Of a stretch of 64,000 nt of DNA, positions 17,267 through 25,122 are shown piece by piece; the stretch's first letter is position 1, and the number at the start of each line of letters is the position of its first letter. The stretch comes from Ensifer sp. IC4062 (GTDB lineage: Bacteria; Pseudomonadota; Alphaproteobacteria; Rhizobiales; Rhizobiaceae): contig NZ_JADYVD010000008.1 of NCBI RefSeq assembly GCF_020193575.1, positions 62,001-126,000 on the forward strand, read 5' to 3'. Both the position numbers and the translations under genes were made by a program. The notes beneath the pieces were generated by a model. That model was not told the DNA's origin, did no database searches, and saw nothing but the letters and a program-made list of their open reading frames with translations.

Positions 17267-18346
17267 GTGGGCAGATCCGCGAACGAGAAGCAAAACGGCG
17301 TCCTCACGCATGGTGACGACAATCTGCCGTCGGTTACGGTCGACGACTACAATGCCGAATTGCGAAGTTCCGACGGTTTTCTGGGCGACAGGGCCAACAA
17401 ATACGCCTTCCAAGAAAAGCTCGAAGCCTGGCGCAAGCGAGTGCGTAAAGGGGGCGACGATCCCCTCGGGAAGACTCCTACCGACGATCTGTCGAAAAAG
17501 CAGATCGACGCCCTTCTGAAGGGTGACGACAAGGAGGCAGCCGCCCTGGTCATGGGAGCGGTTGACGATTTCGCAGGCGAACTCGCCACTGTTCTCGAGA
17601 AATTGCTGCAGCAGAAGAACTGGATAAATACAGAACGCGTGGTGGTGGGCGGCGGCTTCAAAGAGCGCGTCGTAGGCGAACTTGCAATTGCCCGCGCGAT
17701 GGTGCTGCTAAAATCCAAGGGCACCAAGATTGAGCTCACGCCGATCGCCCACCATCCCGATGATGCAGGGCTTATCGGCGCCGCGCACCTTATTCCATCC
17801 TGGATGCTGAAGGGGCACAAGGCGATCCTTGCCATTGATATCGGTGGCACCAACATTCGCGTGGGGATAGTCAAGTTGCGCCTGAAGGAAGACACGGACC
17901 TCTCGAAGACAGAGGTCTGGAAGTCAGATATTTGGCGACACGCCGACGACAAACCCAGTCGGACCACGGCGATTGAACGTCTCATCTCTATGATCGAGAG
18001 GCTTATCGCCAAGGCGGAAAAGGCAGATCTCGCCCCAGCCCCCGTGATTGGCGTGGCCTGTCCCGGCGTGATCAACGCCGATGGATCGATCGAGCGCGGC
18101 GGCCAAAACCTGCCAGGCGGCAATTGGGAAAGCGAGCACTTCAATCTTCCCGCCGCTATTAAGGAGGCCATTCCGCAAATCGGCGAGCACGAGACCTTCG
18201 TGATCATGCACAACGACGCGGTCGTCCAAGGCCTTTCACAGGTGCCTTTCATGCAGGACGTCTCCGGTTGGGGCGTGCTCACGATTGGCACGGGCCTCGG
18301 TAACGCCCACTTCACAAATAACAGGCGCGAACGTGATGCTGATTGA
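17267..18346 (+). CDS. ROK-like sugar kinase with circularly permuted motif order
   Basis: A 359-residue protein carrying ROK/glucokinase motifs in the wrong order. Features usually in the C-terminal half come first: VVVGGGF near residue 125 and DAGLIGAAHL near 166. The phosphate-binding DIGGTNIRVG, normally N-terminal, sits near 191, followed by GVACPGVIN, a catalytic-type HNDA and GTGLGNA near 341, five per cent from the end. No CxCG zinc motif is present. GTG at 17267 is chosen because AGGAGG lies at 17257-17262; the longer open frame upstream overlaps the promoter. Beside otsBA and behind an EcfG promoter, it may phosphorylate glucose or another sugar under stress. Sugar and activity are unknown. 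Confidence 0.75.
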   Translation: MGRSANEKQNGVLTHGDDNLPSVTVDDYNAELRSSDGFLGDRANKYAFQEKLEAWRKRVRKGGDDPLGKTPTDDLSKKQIDALLKGDDKEAAALVMGAVDDFAGELATVLEKLLQQKNWINTERVVVGGGFKERVVGELAIARAMVLLKSKGTKIELTPIAHHPDDAGLIGAAHLIPSWMLKGHKAILAIDIGGTNIRVGIVKLRLKEDTDLSKTEVWKSDIWRHADDKPSRTTAIERLISMIERLIAKAEKADLAPAPVIGVACPGVINADGSIERGGQNLPGGNWESEHFNLPAAIKEAIPQIGEHETFVIMHNDAVVQGLSQVPFMQDVSGWGVLTIGTGLGNAHFTNNRRERDAD

Positions 18347-18351
18347 GCACT

Positions 18352-18391
18352 GCATGATTCCTCAAATCGAAATCGATTTGTGGAATCGTGC
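18352..18391. repeat. Intergenic palindrome
   Basis: GCATGATTCC at 18352-18361 faces GGAATCGTGC at 18382-18391, with AAATCGA/ATCGATTT pairing in the centre. This kind of palindrome recurs in rhizobial intergenic DNA. It follows the ROK-like gene and may end its transcript. Confidence 0.5.
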
Positions 18392-18524
18392 ACGGGCCCA
18401 AAGCGTTACAGCCACCTTTGCGCGTCCCAAACAAAGGACGCGCGGCGCCGTGTCGCTGCAACAAAAACACACGTTCGTGCGGGAGAGGCAGCGCCTCGAC
18501 GCGCGGGACAGCGTACGCCGATAA

Positions 18525-18659
18525 TTGGGAGGGTGGCACATTATCGCAGTCCTTGCCGCCGATGCGATCGGGCTCGGCGTCTACGTCTACCGCGAAGAAA
18601 ACAAGCCGGGCATCGAGATCAGGATTGGCCAAGATGGCCCTTCGGTGGAGGAGAACTGA
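18525..18659 (+). pseudogene. Remnant of a small membrane protein
   Basis: From a TTG at 18525, directly after an in-frame stop, the frame reads a hydrophobic segment (IIAVLAADAIGLGVYVY) followed by a polar tail (REENKPGIEIRIGQDGPSVEEN) and stops at 18657-18659. This has the look of the C-terminal part of a small single-helix protein whose true start has been lost. There is no convincing ribosome binding site. It could instead be a short expressed protein from the TTG. Confidence 0.4.
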
Positions 18660-18699
18660 CGACGTCACGGACCACCTTTGCCACCTACTTCAGGCGATC

Positions 18700-18896
18700 G
18701 CGGGCCCCACTCAGTTATCTCGCGGAATGGCGAATGTGGCTGGCGAAACGAAAGCTCCGGGAAGGCCGGCCAATCGGTTTCAATGATCGCCCACTCTGTC
18801 GGATATGCCTCCGAGGCAGTCTTCGGCACACCCTACAAACGTGTCATGGGCCGCTCACCCAGGCGCCAAATGCGCCAAGCCACGGTCTCAAGCTGA
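18700..18896 (+). pseudogene. AraC-family regulator, C-terminal remnant with frameshift
   Basis: One frame gives PLSYLAEWRMWLAKRKLREG and the next frame, after a break near 18780, gives IAHSVGYASEAVFGTPYKRVMGRSPRR. Joined, these are the double-HTH end of an AraC regulator of the cupin-containing type. The N-terminal effector domain is absent. The piece is therefore a decayed fragment. Confidence 0.7.
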
Positions 18897-19648
18897 GGCG
18901 AAAGGTGGCCGGGTGTTTCAAACGTCAGTTCTGCTTTGGCGCTATGAGACGTTCCGCCTTCATCGCGCCGACCAACTGTTCCATTCGCTGGCGTACGCCG
19001 GAATCCCATTACTCGTGAATCTGTGTCCGCTATTGGCGGCAACGGAGCCATCGCGCGGCGCCTTGGCGATCGACCGCCGTCCACCCGACTGAGACGATCG
19101 GAAGCCGGCAAACCGCCCAGTCTGGGATGTCGACTCCCATCCCTCGCCTTGATGGGAATCAAACCGTGGGCCCACGCTTGCCTATTCTGGAATGGCGCAC
19201 TCAATGGTTGAAGCACTTCTCCCGATGCCATGGCAGGAAGTGCGGAAGCAGCCTTGCGAAGGGCCGCTTCGGAACGATCGCGCGCGCCCGTTCTGTTGGT
19301 GCGCGAGTGGATGCTCTCCGGATCGTTCACTTGGCGCGAAGCAAGTCGGCGGCCACGTGTTTGGTTATCTCGCGTCCTTCCTCCTGTACAAATCCCATTT
19401 CGTATTGGATTGTCATTCTCGACGCATTTGCCGCCGGCGCCGGATCGTTGCTGCAATGGCGATTGGACCACAGATCGAGCATTCGCGTCACCGGCTTCGC
19501 AGGCGTTCGAGTATTTTCAACAGGATCCTGCAGATGAGACAGAATTGGCGCGCGTTTTGGCGCGGGAGGAGCCCGCCGGAATGAGAAAGCGATCCATGCA
19601 GGCGGACGGAACCCCGTCTGCAGCTCTAACAACGAGGAGGAGAAAACT
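18897..19648. other. Gap with no recognisable gene
   Basis: About 750 bp between the AraC remnant and the DJ-1 gene. Open frames exist on both strands but none has a start with a ribosome binding site or a recognisable domain. Together with the two preceding fragments it looks like decayed DNA. Confidence 0.5.
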
Positions 19649-20242
19649 ATGCCAGGCAAGCGGATTCTCATGCTTACCGGTGATTTCACAGAAGAATACG
19701 AGATCTTCGTCTTCCAGCAGGCCATGGAGGCCGTCGGTCATACGGTCCACGTCGTCTGCCCGGACAAGAATGCCGGCGACATCCTGCGGACGTCCCTGCA
19801 CGACTTCGAAGGCGATCAGACCTACACCGAGAAACTCGGCCACAACGTGGTCATCAACAAGACTTTCGCGGAAGCAGAAGTTCAAGTCGACGAGTATCAC
19901 GCCGTCTACTGCGCCGGCGGCCGCGGACCGGAATACATCCGCACCGACAAGCGCGTGCAGGCCATCGTGCGGCATTTCCACGAACAGCAGAAGCCGATCT
20001 TCACGATCTGCCACGGCGTACAAATTCTGATCGCCGTCGACGGTGTCGTGCGCGGCAAGAAGGTCGGCGCTCTCGGCGCCTGCGAGCCGGAAGTCACGCT
20101 GGCCGGCGGCACCTATATCGACCTCTCCCCAACCGAGGCCTATGTCGATGGCACGATGGTATCGGCAAAGGGCTGGACGGCCCTTGCCGCCTTCATGAGG
20201 GAGTGCCTCAAGGTTCTCGGCACCGAGATCTACCATAACTGA
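19649..20242 (+). CDS. DJ-1/PfpI family protein
   Basis: The 197-residue protein has the class I glutamine-amidotransferase-like fold of DJ-1/PfpI. The Cys nucleophile is in FTICHGVQIL and the conserved acidic partner in GDFTEEYEI near the N-terminus; YCAGGRGPEYIR forms the next conserved loop. Members serve as chaperones, glyoxalase III-type or deglycase enzymes, or hydratases; length and motifs do not decide. ATG at 19649 has a strong GAGGAGGAG upstream. It stands alone, convergent with the M24 operon, with a palindrome between them. Confidence 0.88.
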   Translation: MPGKRILMLTGDFTEEYEIFVFQQAMEAVGHTVHVVCPDKNAGDILRTSLHDFEGDQTYTEKLGHNVVINKTFAEAEVQVDEYHAVYCAGGRGPEYIRTDKRVQAIVRHFHEQQKPIFTICHGVQILIAVDGVVRGKKVGALGACEPEVTLAGGTYIDLSPTEAYVDGTMVSAKGWTALAAFMRECLKVLGTEIYHN

Positions 20243-20250
20243 GGGACTGC

Positions 20251-20280
20251 GAGCCCGGCTCACGATCGTGAGCCGGGCTC
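20251..20280. terminator. Perfect palindrome between convergent genes, likely bidirectional terminator
   Basis: A 30-bp perfect palindrome whose arms are GAGCCCGGCTCACGA and its complement starts nine bases after the DJ-1 stop and ends 27 bases before the M24 stop. It would form a very stable stem on either transcript. There is no T-run, so termination would rely on the stem or Rho. Confidence 0.7.
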
Positions 20281-20307
20281 AGTCGTCCTGCAGGAGTTTC
20301 GCCGCCG

Positions 20308-21495
20308 CTATAGCGCCCCACGGTTCCAGCCGCGCCCTCTGTTGCCGAACATCTCGTATCCGTCCTTCGTGACGGCGAGCGTGTCCTCGAGCTTGATGAA
20401 ACCGCGCTTCGGGTGAAGCATCGTCGTCTCCACGGAAATGACCATGCCTGCCTCCAAAGGTCGATCCGCGTCCACGCCTTCATAGGCGACCGGATGGTTG
20501 GTCATCAGGAAAGGTGCTTCGTGGCTGATGAGACCCATGCCGTGGCAGAAGAAGTCGGTAAAGGCGCCGGAAGGCAAGCTTTTCAAAATAGCTTCCGCCG
20601 CGGCAATCATCTCACTGCCTGTAGCCCCGGCCCTGATCCTGGCGAAGGCCGCCTGCTGGATCGACTCGACTTCAGCTAACAGATCCTCGAGCTCCGCATC
20701 GGGCTCGCCGAGCACGCCCATGCGGCAAAGGTCACCGATATAGCCCTGGTAGTTGCCGCCGGAATCGATTGAAAGCACCTCGCCCTTCGACCACGCCTGC
20801 GGCGAGGCCGCACGGTTGTGACTGGCGCCGAGGGTCAGCAGGCAATACTCGAAATGCAGCCCGCGATTGGTCTCTTCTCGTCTCAGCCGTTCAATGATCT
20901 CGGCCTTCGTGGATCCCTCCCGTGCCGCCGCGACGGTGGCAAGCATGGAATCGGTGATGAGCTCGGAGGCGAGCTTAAGTTTTTCGAGTTCCTGCGGCGT
21001 CTTGATGGCGCGCAGTCGCTCGAGCGTGTGCGTCGCGTCCACAAAACGCGAACCCTCAAGACGAGAAGTAAGGAGGTCCCGCGCATCGGAGGGCAGGAAG
21101 GGCGGCTCGATGCCGATGCGAGCACCCGCCTTACCGATCTTCTTGAGGTGCTCGACCGCGAGCGCTGCAGCGTCGAGCGTACCCCAGGTCGCCGTATGGA
21201 CCGCGGGCGTCCAGAACGGGTTGTTCTGGTGCTCACCTCCCTCCATGCGGTTGCCAACATAGGCCGAGTGATCGGGTGAGCCTTTCTCATAAACGACGAC
21301 CGGCAGATAACGGCTGTGGCCGATCGCATCCATTGCGGCGAAGAAGATGAACTTGTAGCCACCGAGCAGGTATTGCGTGTTGTGCTTGGAGGTGGCGAGC
21401 AGCACGTCGATACCGGCCTCCTCCATCAGCCTGTCGAGTTTAGCCGCATCGAAAGGCGGCTCCACCGCCCGCGCTTCGCTTGGATTGATGTTCAC
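20308..21495 (-). CDS. M24 family aminopeptidase (Xaa-Pro peptidase-like)
   Basis: A 395-residue pita-bread-fold metallopeptidase. All five dimetal ligands can be placed: two Asp in LSIDSGGNYQGYIGDLCR, His in FFCHGMGL, Glu in VISVETTM and Glu in FIKLEDTLAV. An N-terminal creatinase-like domain precedes them (DRLMEEAGIDVLLATSKHNTQYLLGGY). It is the last gene of the UPF0261 operon, 32 bp after the cupin gene. The family includes proline peptidases and creatinase-type hydrolases, so it may act on a small amidine or amide rather than on peptides. Confidence 0.88.
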   Translation of the reverse strand: MNINPSEARAVEPPFDAAKLDRLMEEAGIDVLLATSKHNTQYLLGGYKFIFFAAMDAIGHSRYLPVVVYEKGSPDHSAYVGNRMEGGEHQNNPFWTPAVHTATWGTLDAAALAVEHLKKIGKAGARIGIEPPFLPSDARDLLTSRLEGSRFVDATHTLERLRAIKTPQELEKLKLASELITDSMLATVAAAREGSTKAEIIERLRREETNRGLHFEYCLLTLGASHNRAASPQAWSKGEVLSIDSGGNYQGYIGDLCRMGVLGEPDAELEDLLAEVESIQQAAFARIRAGATGSEMIAAAEAILKSLPSGAFTDFFCHGMGLISHEAPFLMTNHPVAYEGVDADRPLEAGMVISVETTMLHPKRGFIKLEDTLAVTKDGYEMFGNRGRGWNRGAL

Positions 21496-21526
21496 GGGTT
21501 TTCTCCTAGAAGCCGTCGCCGCGCCT

Positions 21527-21940
21527 TCAGGTACCAGGCGGGATTAATCGGAAATCCGGCAGGTCGCGAAACGCACGCTCGGGGCCGGCTGGCGAATAGA
21601 CGACAAACAGTTGCATCGGGCCGGATCCCGTGTTCTTCGTCGAGTGGAACCGACTTTCCGGTACATAGACCGTGCAACCGGGTCCAACCTTCTGCGTCAC
21701 CGGATTGCCGTTCTCGTCCTCCACCATTTGTTCGCCCTCGCCCGAGATGACGAAGATGATCTCCTCAGCGCCGGGATGATTGTGACGCGTATGCCCTTCA
21801 CCGCTCGGCAAGTCCACCACACCACCCGAGAAGCGCTCGGCCCCGTTCACCTCCGGCGCGACCGTCAGTGCGAGGCGGCCCCAGTCGAAGCCGAAGCTTT
21901 CTACATTCTTCGGGTAGAGAAAATATCTGTCTTTTGCCAT
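21527..21940 (-). CDS. Cupin domain protein
   Basis: A 137-residue single-domain cupin. Motif 1 is visible as GEGHTRHNHPGAEEIIFVISGEGE with His-x-His and Glu, and motif 2 as VPESRFHSTKNTG with His, giving a complete metal site. Such proteins are sugar isomerases, lyases or small-molecule dioxygenases. It sits between the TIM-barrel and M24 genes in a tight leftward operon. Confidence 0.85.
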   Translation of the reverse strand: MAKDRYFLYPKNVESFGFDWGRLALTVAPEVNGAERFSGGVVDLPSGEGHTRHNHPGAEEIIFVISGEGEQMVEDENGNPVTQKVGPGCTVYVPESRFHSTKNTGSGPMQLFVVYSPAGPERAFRDLPDFRLIPPGT

Positions 21941-21970
21941 GCCGCGGCCTCCTCCCGCATCTTGCTCGCT

Positions 21971-22813
21971 TCAGACCACCGTACTGATGGCGAGCGCCTT
22001 GAAGTCTTCCGTCTGCTTGCGGATCGCCACCTCGGCCGGCAGGCGCTCCATGGAACTTGCGCCATAAAAACCATTGCAGCTTGGGCAACGCTCCAGGATG
22101 TAGCGAGCATCCTCCGGCATCGAGATCGGTCCACCGTGGCAAAGCACGATGACGTCCTTCCGTACCGAACGTGCGGCCGCCGCTATCGCGTCGATTTCTC
22201 TCACGCAGTCGTCAAGCGATATCGCGGAAGTGGCACCGATCGCGCCGCCTGTGGTAACGCCCATATGAGCGACGATGATGTCTGCACCGGCCTTGGTCAT
22301 CGCAATCGCTTCTTCCTCGTTGAAGACATAGGGTGTCGTCAGCAGGTCGAGCCGGTGGGATTCGGCGATCATGTCCACCTCGAGACTGTAGCCCATGCCG
22401 GTCTCCTCGAAGCTCTGCCGAATCCGTCCGTCGAAGAGGCCAATGGTCGGGAAATTCTGTACACCGGAAAAGCCCATAGCCTTCAATTCCGAGAGAAACT
22501 GCGGCATGAAGACGAATGGGTCGGTGCCATTGACGCCGGCGAGTACCGGTGTCGCCTTCACGACCGGCAGCACCTCCAGGGCCATTTCCTTCACGATCTG
22601 ATTGGCATTTCCATAGGCGAGCAGACCGGCCGCCGAGCCGCGACCCGCCATTCGGTAACGGCCGGAATTATAGATGATGATGAGGTCGATGCCGCCCGCC
22701 TCCTCGGCCTTGGCCGAAATCCCCGTGCCGGCCCCACCGCCGATGATCGGCTTGCCGGCGGCGATCATGCCGTGGAACTTCTCAAGAATGGTCTTGCGGG
22801 GGATTACTGGCAT
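21971..22813 (-). CDS. TIM-barrel protein, PEP_hydrolase/Tm-1 C-terminal-like
   Basis: A 280-residue TIM barrel of the family formerly called phosphoenolpyruvate hydrolase-like. Conserved segments are [61 protein letters not shown] and [13 protein letters not shown]. In plants the Tm-1 antiviral protein fuses this domain behind a UPF0261 domain; here the two are separate adjacent genes with 11 bp between them. ATG at 22811-22813 is chosen; the longer open frame upstream runs antisense-like through the UPF0261 gene. Bacterial function is unknown. Confidence 0.82.
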   Translation of the reverse strand: MPVIPRKTILEKFHGMIAAGKPIIGGGAGTGISAKAEEAGGIDLIIIYNSGRYRMAGRGSAAGLLAYGNANQIVKEMALEVLPVVKATPVLAGVNGTDPFVFMPQFLSELKAMGFSGVQNFPTIGLFDGRIRQSFEETGMGYSLEVDMIAESHRLDLLTTPYVFNEEEAIAMTKAGADIIVAHMGVTTGGAIGATSAISLDDCVREIDAIAAAARSVRKDVIVLCHGGPISMPEDARYILERCPSCNGFYGASSMERLPAEVAIRKQTEDFKALAISTVV

Positions 22814-22824
22814 CGGCGTCTCTT

Positions 22825-24021
22825 TCAGGGGTTGGCGATGTCTCGGTAGGCGGCGACTGCGGCCTCGGCGAACTGCGGATCGTTGATGTGGAGCGGAAGC
22901 CGTAGGATGCGGCGCGCGTCGGTTCTTTCGACGGTGGCCTCCAGCGCTTCGAAGAGCGCCGCATCTGCCGCAGGATCGAAGAAGGCGCCGCCCTCGATGT
23001 CGAGCGCCGACACGCCTCTTTCCGGGATTAGGAACCGAAGCGGGCCTTTGCAGAGGTTCAGCTTTGCGCCAATCCACCTTCCGATCGCAGCGCACTCCTC
23101 CGCCGACGTGCGCATGAGCGTGACGTTGGGGTTGTGGCGGTAGAAGAGCCGGCCGGCATAAAGCTCCGGCACCGTCTCGGGCGCCCAGAAATTCACCATA
23201 TCCAATGCCCCGACGGAGCCTACATAGGGCAGTTCGGTGCGCGCAATTGCGCCGAAACGATCCTCCGTCGCCGGCAGCACTCCGCCGAAGAGAAGATCGC
23301 AGACCTCCGTCGTCGTGATGTCGAGCAAGCCCGAAAGAAGCAAGCTGTCTGCAAGCTTCTCCATCGTGCGTCCGCCAGTGCCTGTGGCGTGGAAGACCAT
23401 ACAGTCATGGTCGACTTTCAGTCGTTCGACGATGGCAGTCACACAGGGCGTCGTCACGCCGAACATGGTAAGGCCGAGAGCGGGCTTCGAGGCCGCTTCC
23501 TTCGCCGGCCGGTGAGCCATGGCGGTAATCGCTTCGGCCGCGTTTTGCAGGATCACGCGGCTCACACGATTGAGCCCAGCCATATCGGTAACCGACGGCA
23601 TCATGATGATGTCGGAGACGTCGACATAAGGTGCCACGTCGCCGGATGCGAGCGTCGAGACCATGACCTTCGGCAGCCCGAGCGGCAGCCCACGCATGCC
23701 CGCGGTGATGATCGACGTCCCGCCGCCACCACCGATGCCCACCACGCCGGCGATGTCGTCCCGCGCCGGAAGAAAGCGCGCGAAGGCCTCGCCCATTGCG
23801 GCAACCGCCGTTCCCCGGTCGTCGCCGGAAAGCACCGCGGCGGCACCGTCCGGATGCGCGGCAGCCACGGTTTCGGCGGAGATGTCGACCGCAATGGTGG
23901 GACGACGCGTGCCGACATCGACCAGAACAGGCCCGCCGCCCGCTGCCTCGACCCGGGAAGCAAGATAAGCGAGTTCCTCCCCCTTCGTGTCGGCCGTGCC
24001 GACGACGTAGATGTGCTTCAT
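22825..24021 (-). CDS. UPF0261 (Tm-1-like ATP-binding) protein
   Basis: A 398-residue UPF0261 protein. The N-terminus [19 protein letters not shown] and the glycine-rich [32 protein letters not shown] are hallmarks, as is the late [17 protein letters not shown] at 24019-24021 has GGGAGG before it; an in-frame extension of 33 codons is rejected because it runs into the TetR promoter region. It heads the operon UPF0261, TIM barrel, cupin, M24, opposite a TetR gene, with a palindromic operator between. The family binds nucleotide in the Tm-1 structure; the bacterial reaction is not established. Confidence 0.87.
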   Translation of the reverse strand: MKHIYVVGTADTKGEELAYLASRVEAAGGGPVLVDVGTRRPTIAVDISAETVAAAHPDGAAAVLSGDDRGTAVAAMGEAFARFLPARDDIAGVVGIGGGGGTSIITAGMRGLPLGLPKVMVSTLASGDVAPYVDVSDIIMMPSVTDMAGLNRVSRVILQNAAEAITAMAHRPAKEAASKPALGLTMFGVTTPCVTAIVERLKVDHDCMVFHATGTGGRTMEKLADSLLLSGLLDITTTEVCDLLFGGVLPATEDRFGAIARTELPYVGSVGALDMVNFWAPETVPELYAGRLFYRHNPNVTLMRTSAEECAAIGRWIGAKLNLCKGPLRFLIPERGVSALDIEGGAFFDPAADAALFEALEATVERTDARRILRLPLHINDPQFAEAAVAAYRDIANP

Positions 24022-24100
24022 CTTTCCTCCCTGGCGGCTCTGGCCCTCCTCTGCCTTGAAAAGCCGCCTCATGCCGGCCGATTTGCCGGCTCTTGCAAAT

Positions 24101-24122
24101 TTATGAGATGTACGTATCATAA
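24101..24122. promoter_or_regulatory. Palindromic operator between TetR gene and UPF0261 operon
   Basis: A 22-bp palindrome (TTATGA and TCATAA outer arms around GATGTACGTA; 18 of 22 positions symmetric) lies four bases before the TetR ATG and 79 bp before the UPF0261 start. Size and place fit a TetR-family operator for auto-repression and control of the operon. Confidence 0.6.
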
Positions 24123-24126
24123 AGAT

Positions 24127-24768
24127 ATGGATATCTCACGTCAACAGAACGAATCCGCCGTACGCGCCGAGCGCGGTCCCCGAGCCCGCACACGCAAACT
24201 CATGCTGGAGACCGCCACACGGCTGATGCAGTCCGGCATCACGCCCTCGGTGAGTGAGGTCGCGGAAGCCGCCGAAGTTTCGCGCGCCACGGCCTATCGT
24301 TACTTTCCGAGCCAGGCGGCGCTGGTTCATGCGGTGGTGGACGAGGCACTCGGCCCAATCCTCGGCTGGCGCTCCGAAGCGTCCGATGCGCTCACCCGCG
24401 TTGCCGATCTGCTCGCGACCGCCATGCCGCGCATCAACGAATTCGAGGCGACCTTCAAGGCGGCGCTGAAGCTCTCGCTTGACCAATGGGCGCAGCGTCA
24501 GGCCGGCACGCTTGGTAACGAACCACAGCTCACGCGCGGCCACCGCGTCGAACTCCTGCGACAGGTCACCGTGCCACTCGAGGGCAAGATGTCCGCTGAG
24601 GCCCGCGAGCAGCTCGCTCAGGCGCTCTCGCTGGTTTTCGGTGTCGAGGTGCTGGTCGTGCTCAAGGATATTTGGGGCCTCTCGGCCGAACGCGCGCAAT
24701 CCGTTGCAGAATGGGCGGCGGCAGCCTTGGTCGAGGCGGCGATTCGGGAGGCGCAAACCGCGGCATGA
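24127..24768 (+). CDS. TetR family transcriptional regulator
   Basis: A 213-residue TetR-type regulator. The HTH is in SVSEVAEAAEVSRATAYRYFPSQAALVHAVV near residues 40-70; the remainder is the helical ligand-binding domain. The ATG at 24127 gives the usual family length, while the open frame continues 330 codons upstream antisense to UPF0261 and is rejected. No Shine-Dalgarno is visible in the few bases between the operator and the start, so translation may be leaderless or weak. It most likely represses the divergent UPF0261 operon. Confidence 0.87.
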   Translation: MDISRQQNESAVRAERGPRARTRKLMLETATRLMQSGITPSVSEVAEAAEVSRATAYRYFPSQAALVHAVVDEALGPILGWRSEASDALTRVADLLATAMPRINEFEATFKAALKLSLDQWAQRQAGTLGNEPQLTRGHRVELLRQVTVPLEGKMSAEAREQLAQALSLVFGVEVLVVLKDIWGLSAERAQSVAEWAAAALVEAAIREAQTAA

Positions 24769-24797
24769 CACCGCGCACTCTCGCCTCCACAGCAAAC

Positions 24798-24808
24798 TGG
24801 TTTGACCA
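24798..24808. promoter_or_regulatory. TGGT-TTG-ACCA site A1, candidate GntR operator
   Basis: TGGTTTGACCA, 30 bp after the TetR stop and 325 bp before the ABC importer start. The flanks match site B1 at 34776-34786: CTGGTTTGACCAATTTT here and CTGGTTTGGCCAATTCT there. FCD-type GntR proteins recognise TGGT-N3-ACCA-like palindromes. Confidence 0.5.
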
Positions 24809-24948
24809 ATTTTGTTGATACGCATGTATGGCGGCTCGTGGACAGGTCTTTCCGGAATTGAACTGCCGATAAGGATGCTAAGCTAAGTACTGTATGATCG
24901 CAGCCTTGCGAGCGGTGATCTGCAGCAAACGACAACGAGACAGGGACC

Positions 24949-24977
24949 TTGACGCTCGCTAGCTTTGGTAATACCAG
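24949..24977 (+). promoter_or_regulatory. Promoter with operator A2 for the ABC importer operon
   Basis: TTGACG (24949-24954), 17 bp, TACCAG (24972-24977), with TGGTAATACCA (24966-24976) across the -10 position. The segment is closely similar to 34922-34951, which precedes the rightward epimerase. Repressor binding would cover the promoter. The regulator is probably the GntR protein at 31886-32578. Confidence 0.55.
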
Positions 24978-25122
24978 ATTGGTACTCCGGCCCGTTAGAC
25001 TTGAGATCTGACGCGAGGCACGAGAGGTCGAGGAGGACCCGCCCGCAGAAGCGCCAATCAGGAGGATTTGACAGACGGACCGCCACGGTAAGGCGAGTGG
25101 CGTAAAAAGGGGAGGAAATATT

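Noticed and set aside
20251..20280. Attachment site or mobile-element end
   Set aside because: The perfect palindrome lies between two convergent stop codons and is better explained as a terminator.
23134..24126. N-terminal extension of the TetR regulator by 331 residues
   Set aside because: The extension is antisense to the UPF0261 gene and has no family similarity; the TetR domain begins at 24127.
24815..24830. Second TetR operator (GATACGCATGTA) downstream of the TetR gene
   Set aside because: It shares only a short core with the palindrome at 24101-24122 and is not placed in front of an obvious target start; more likely chance.
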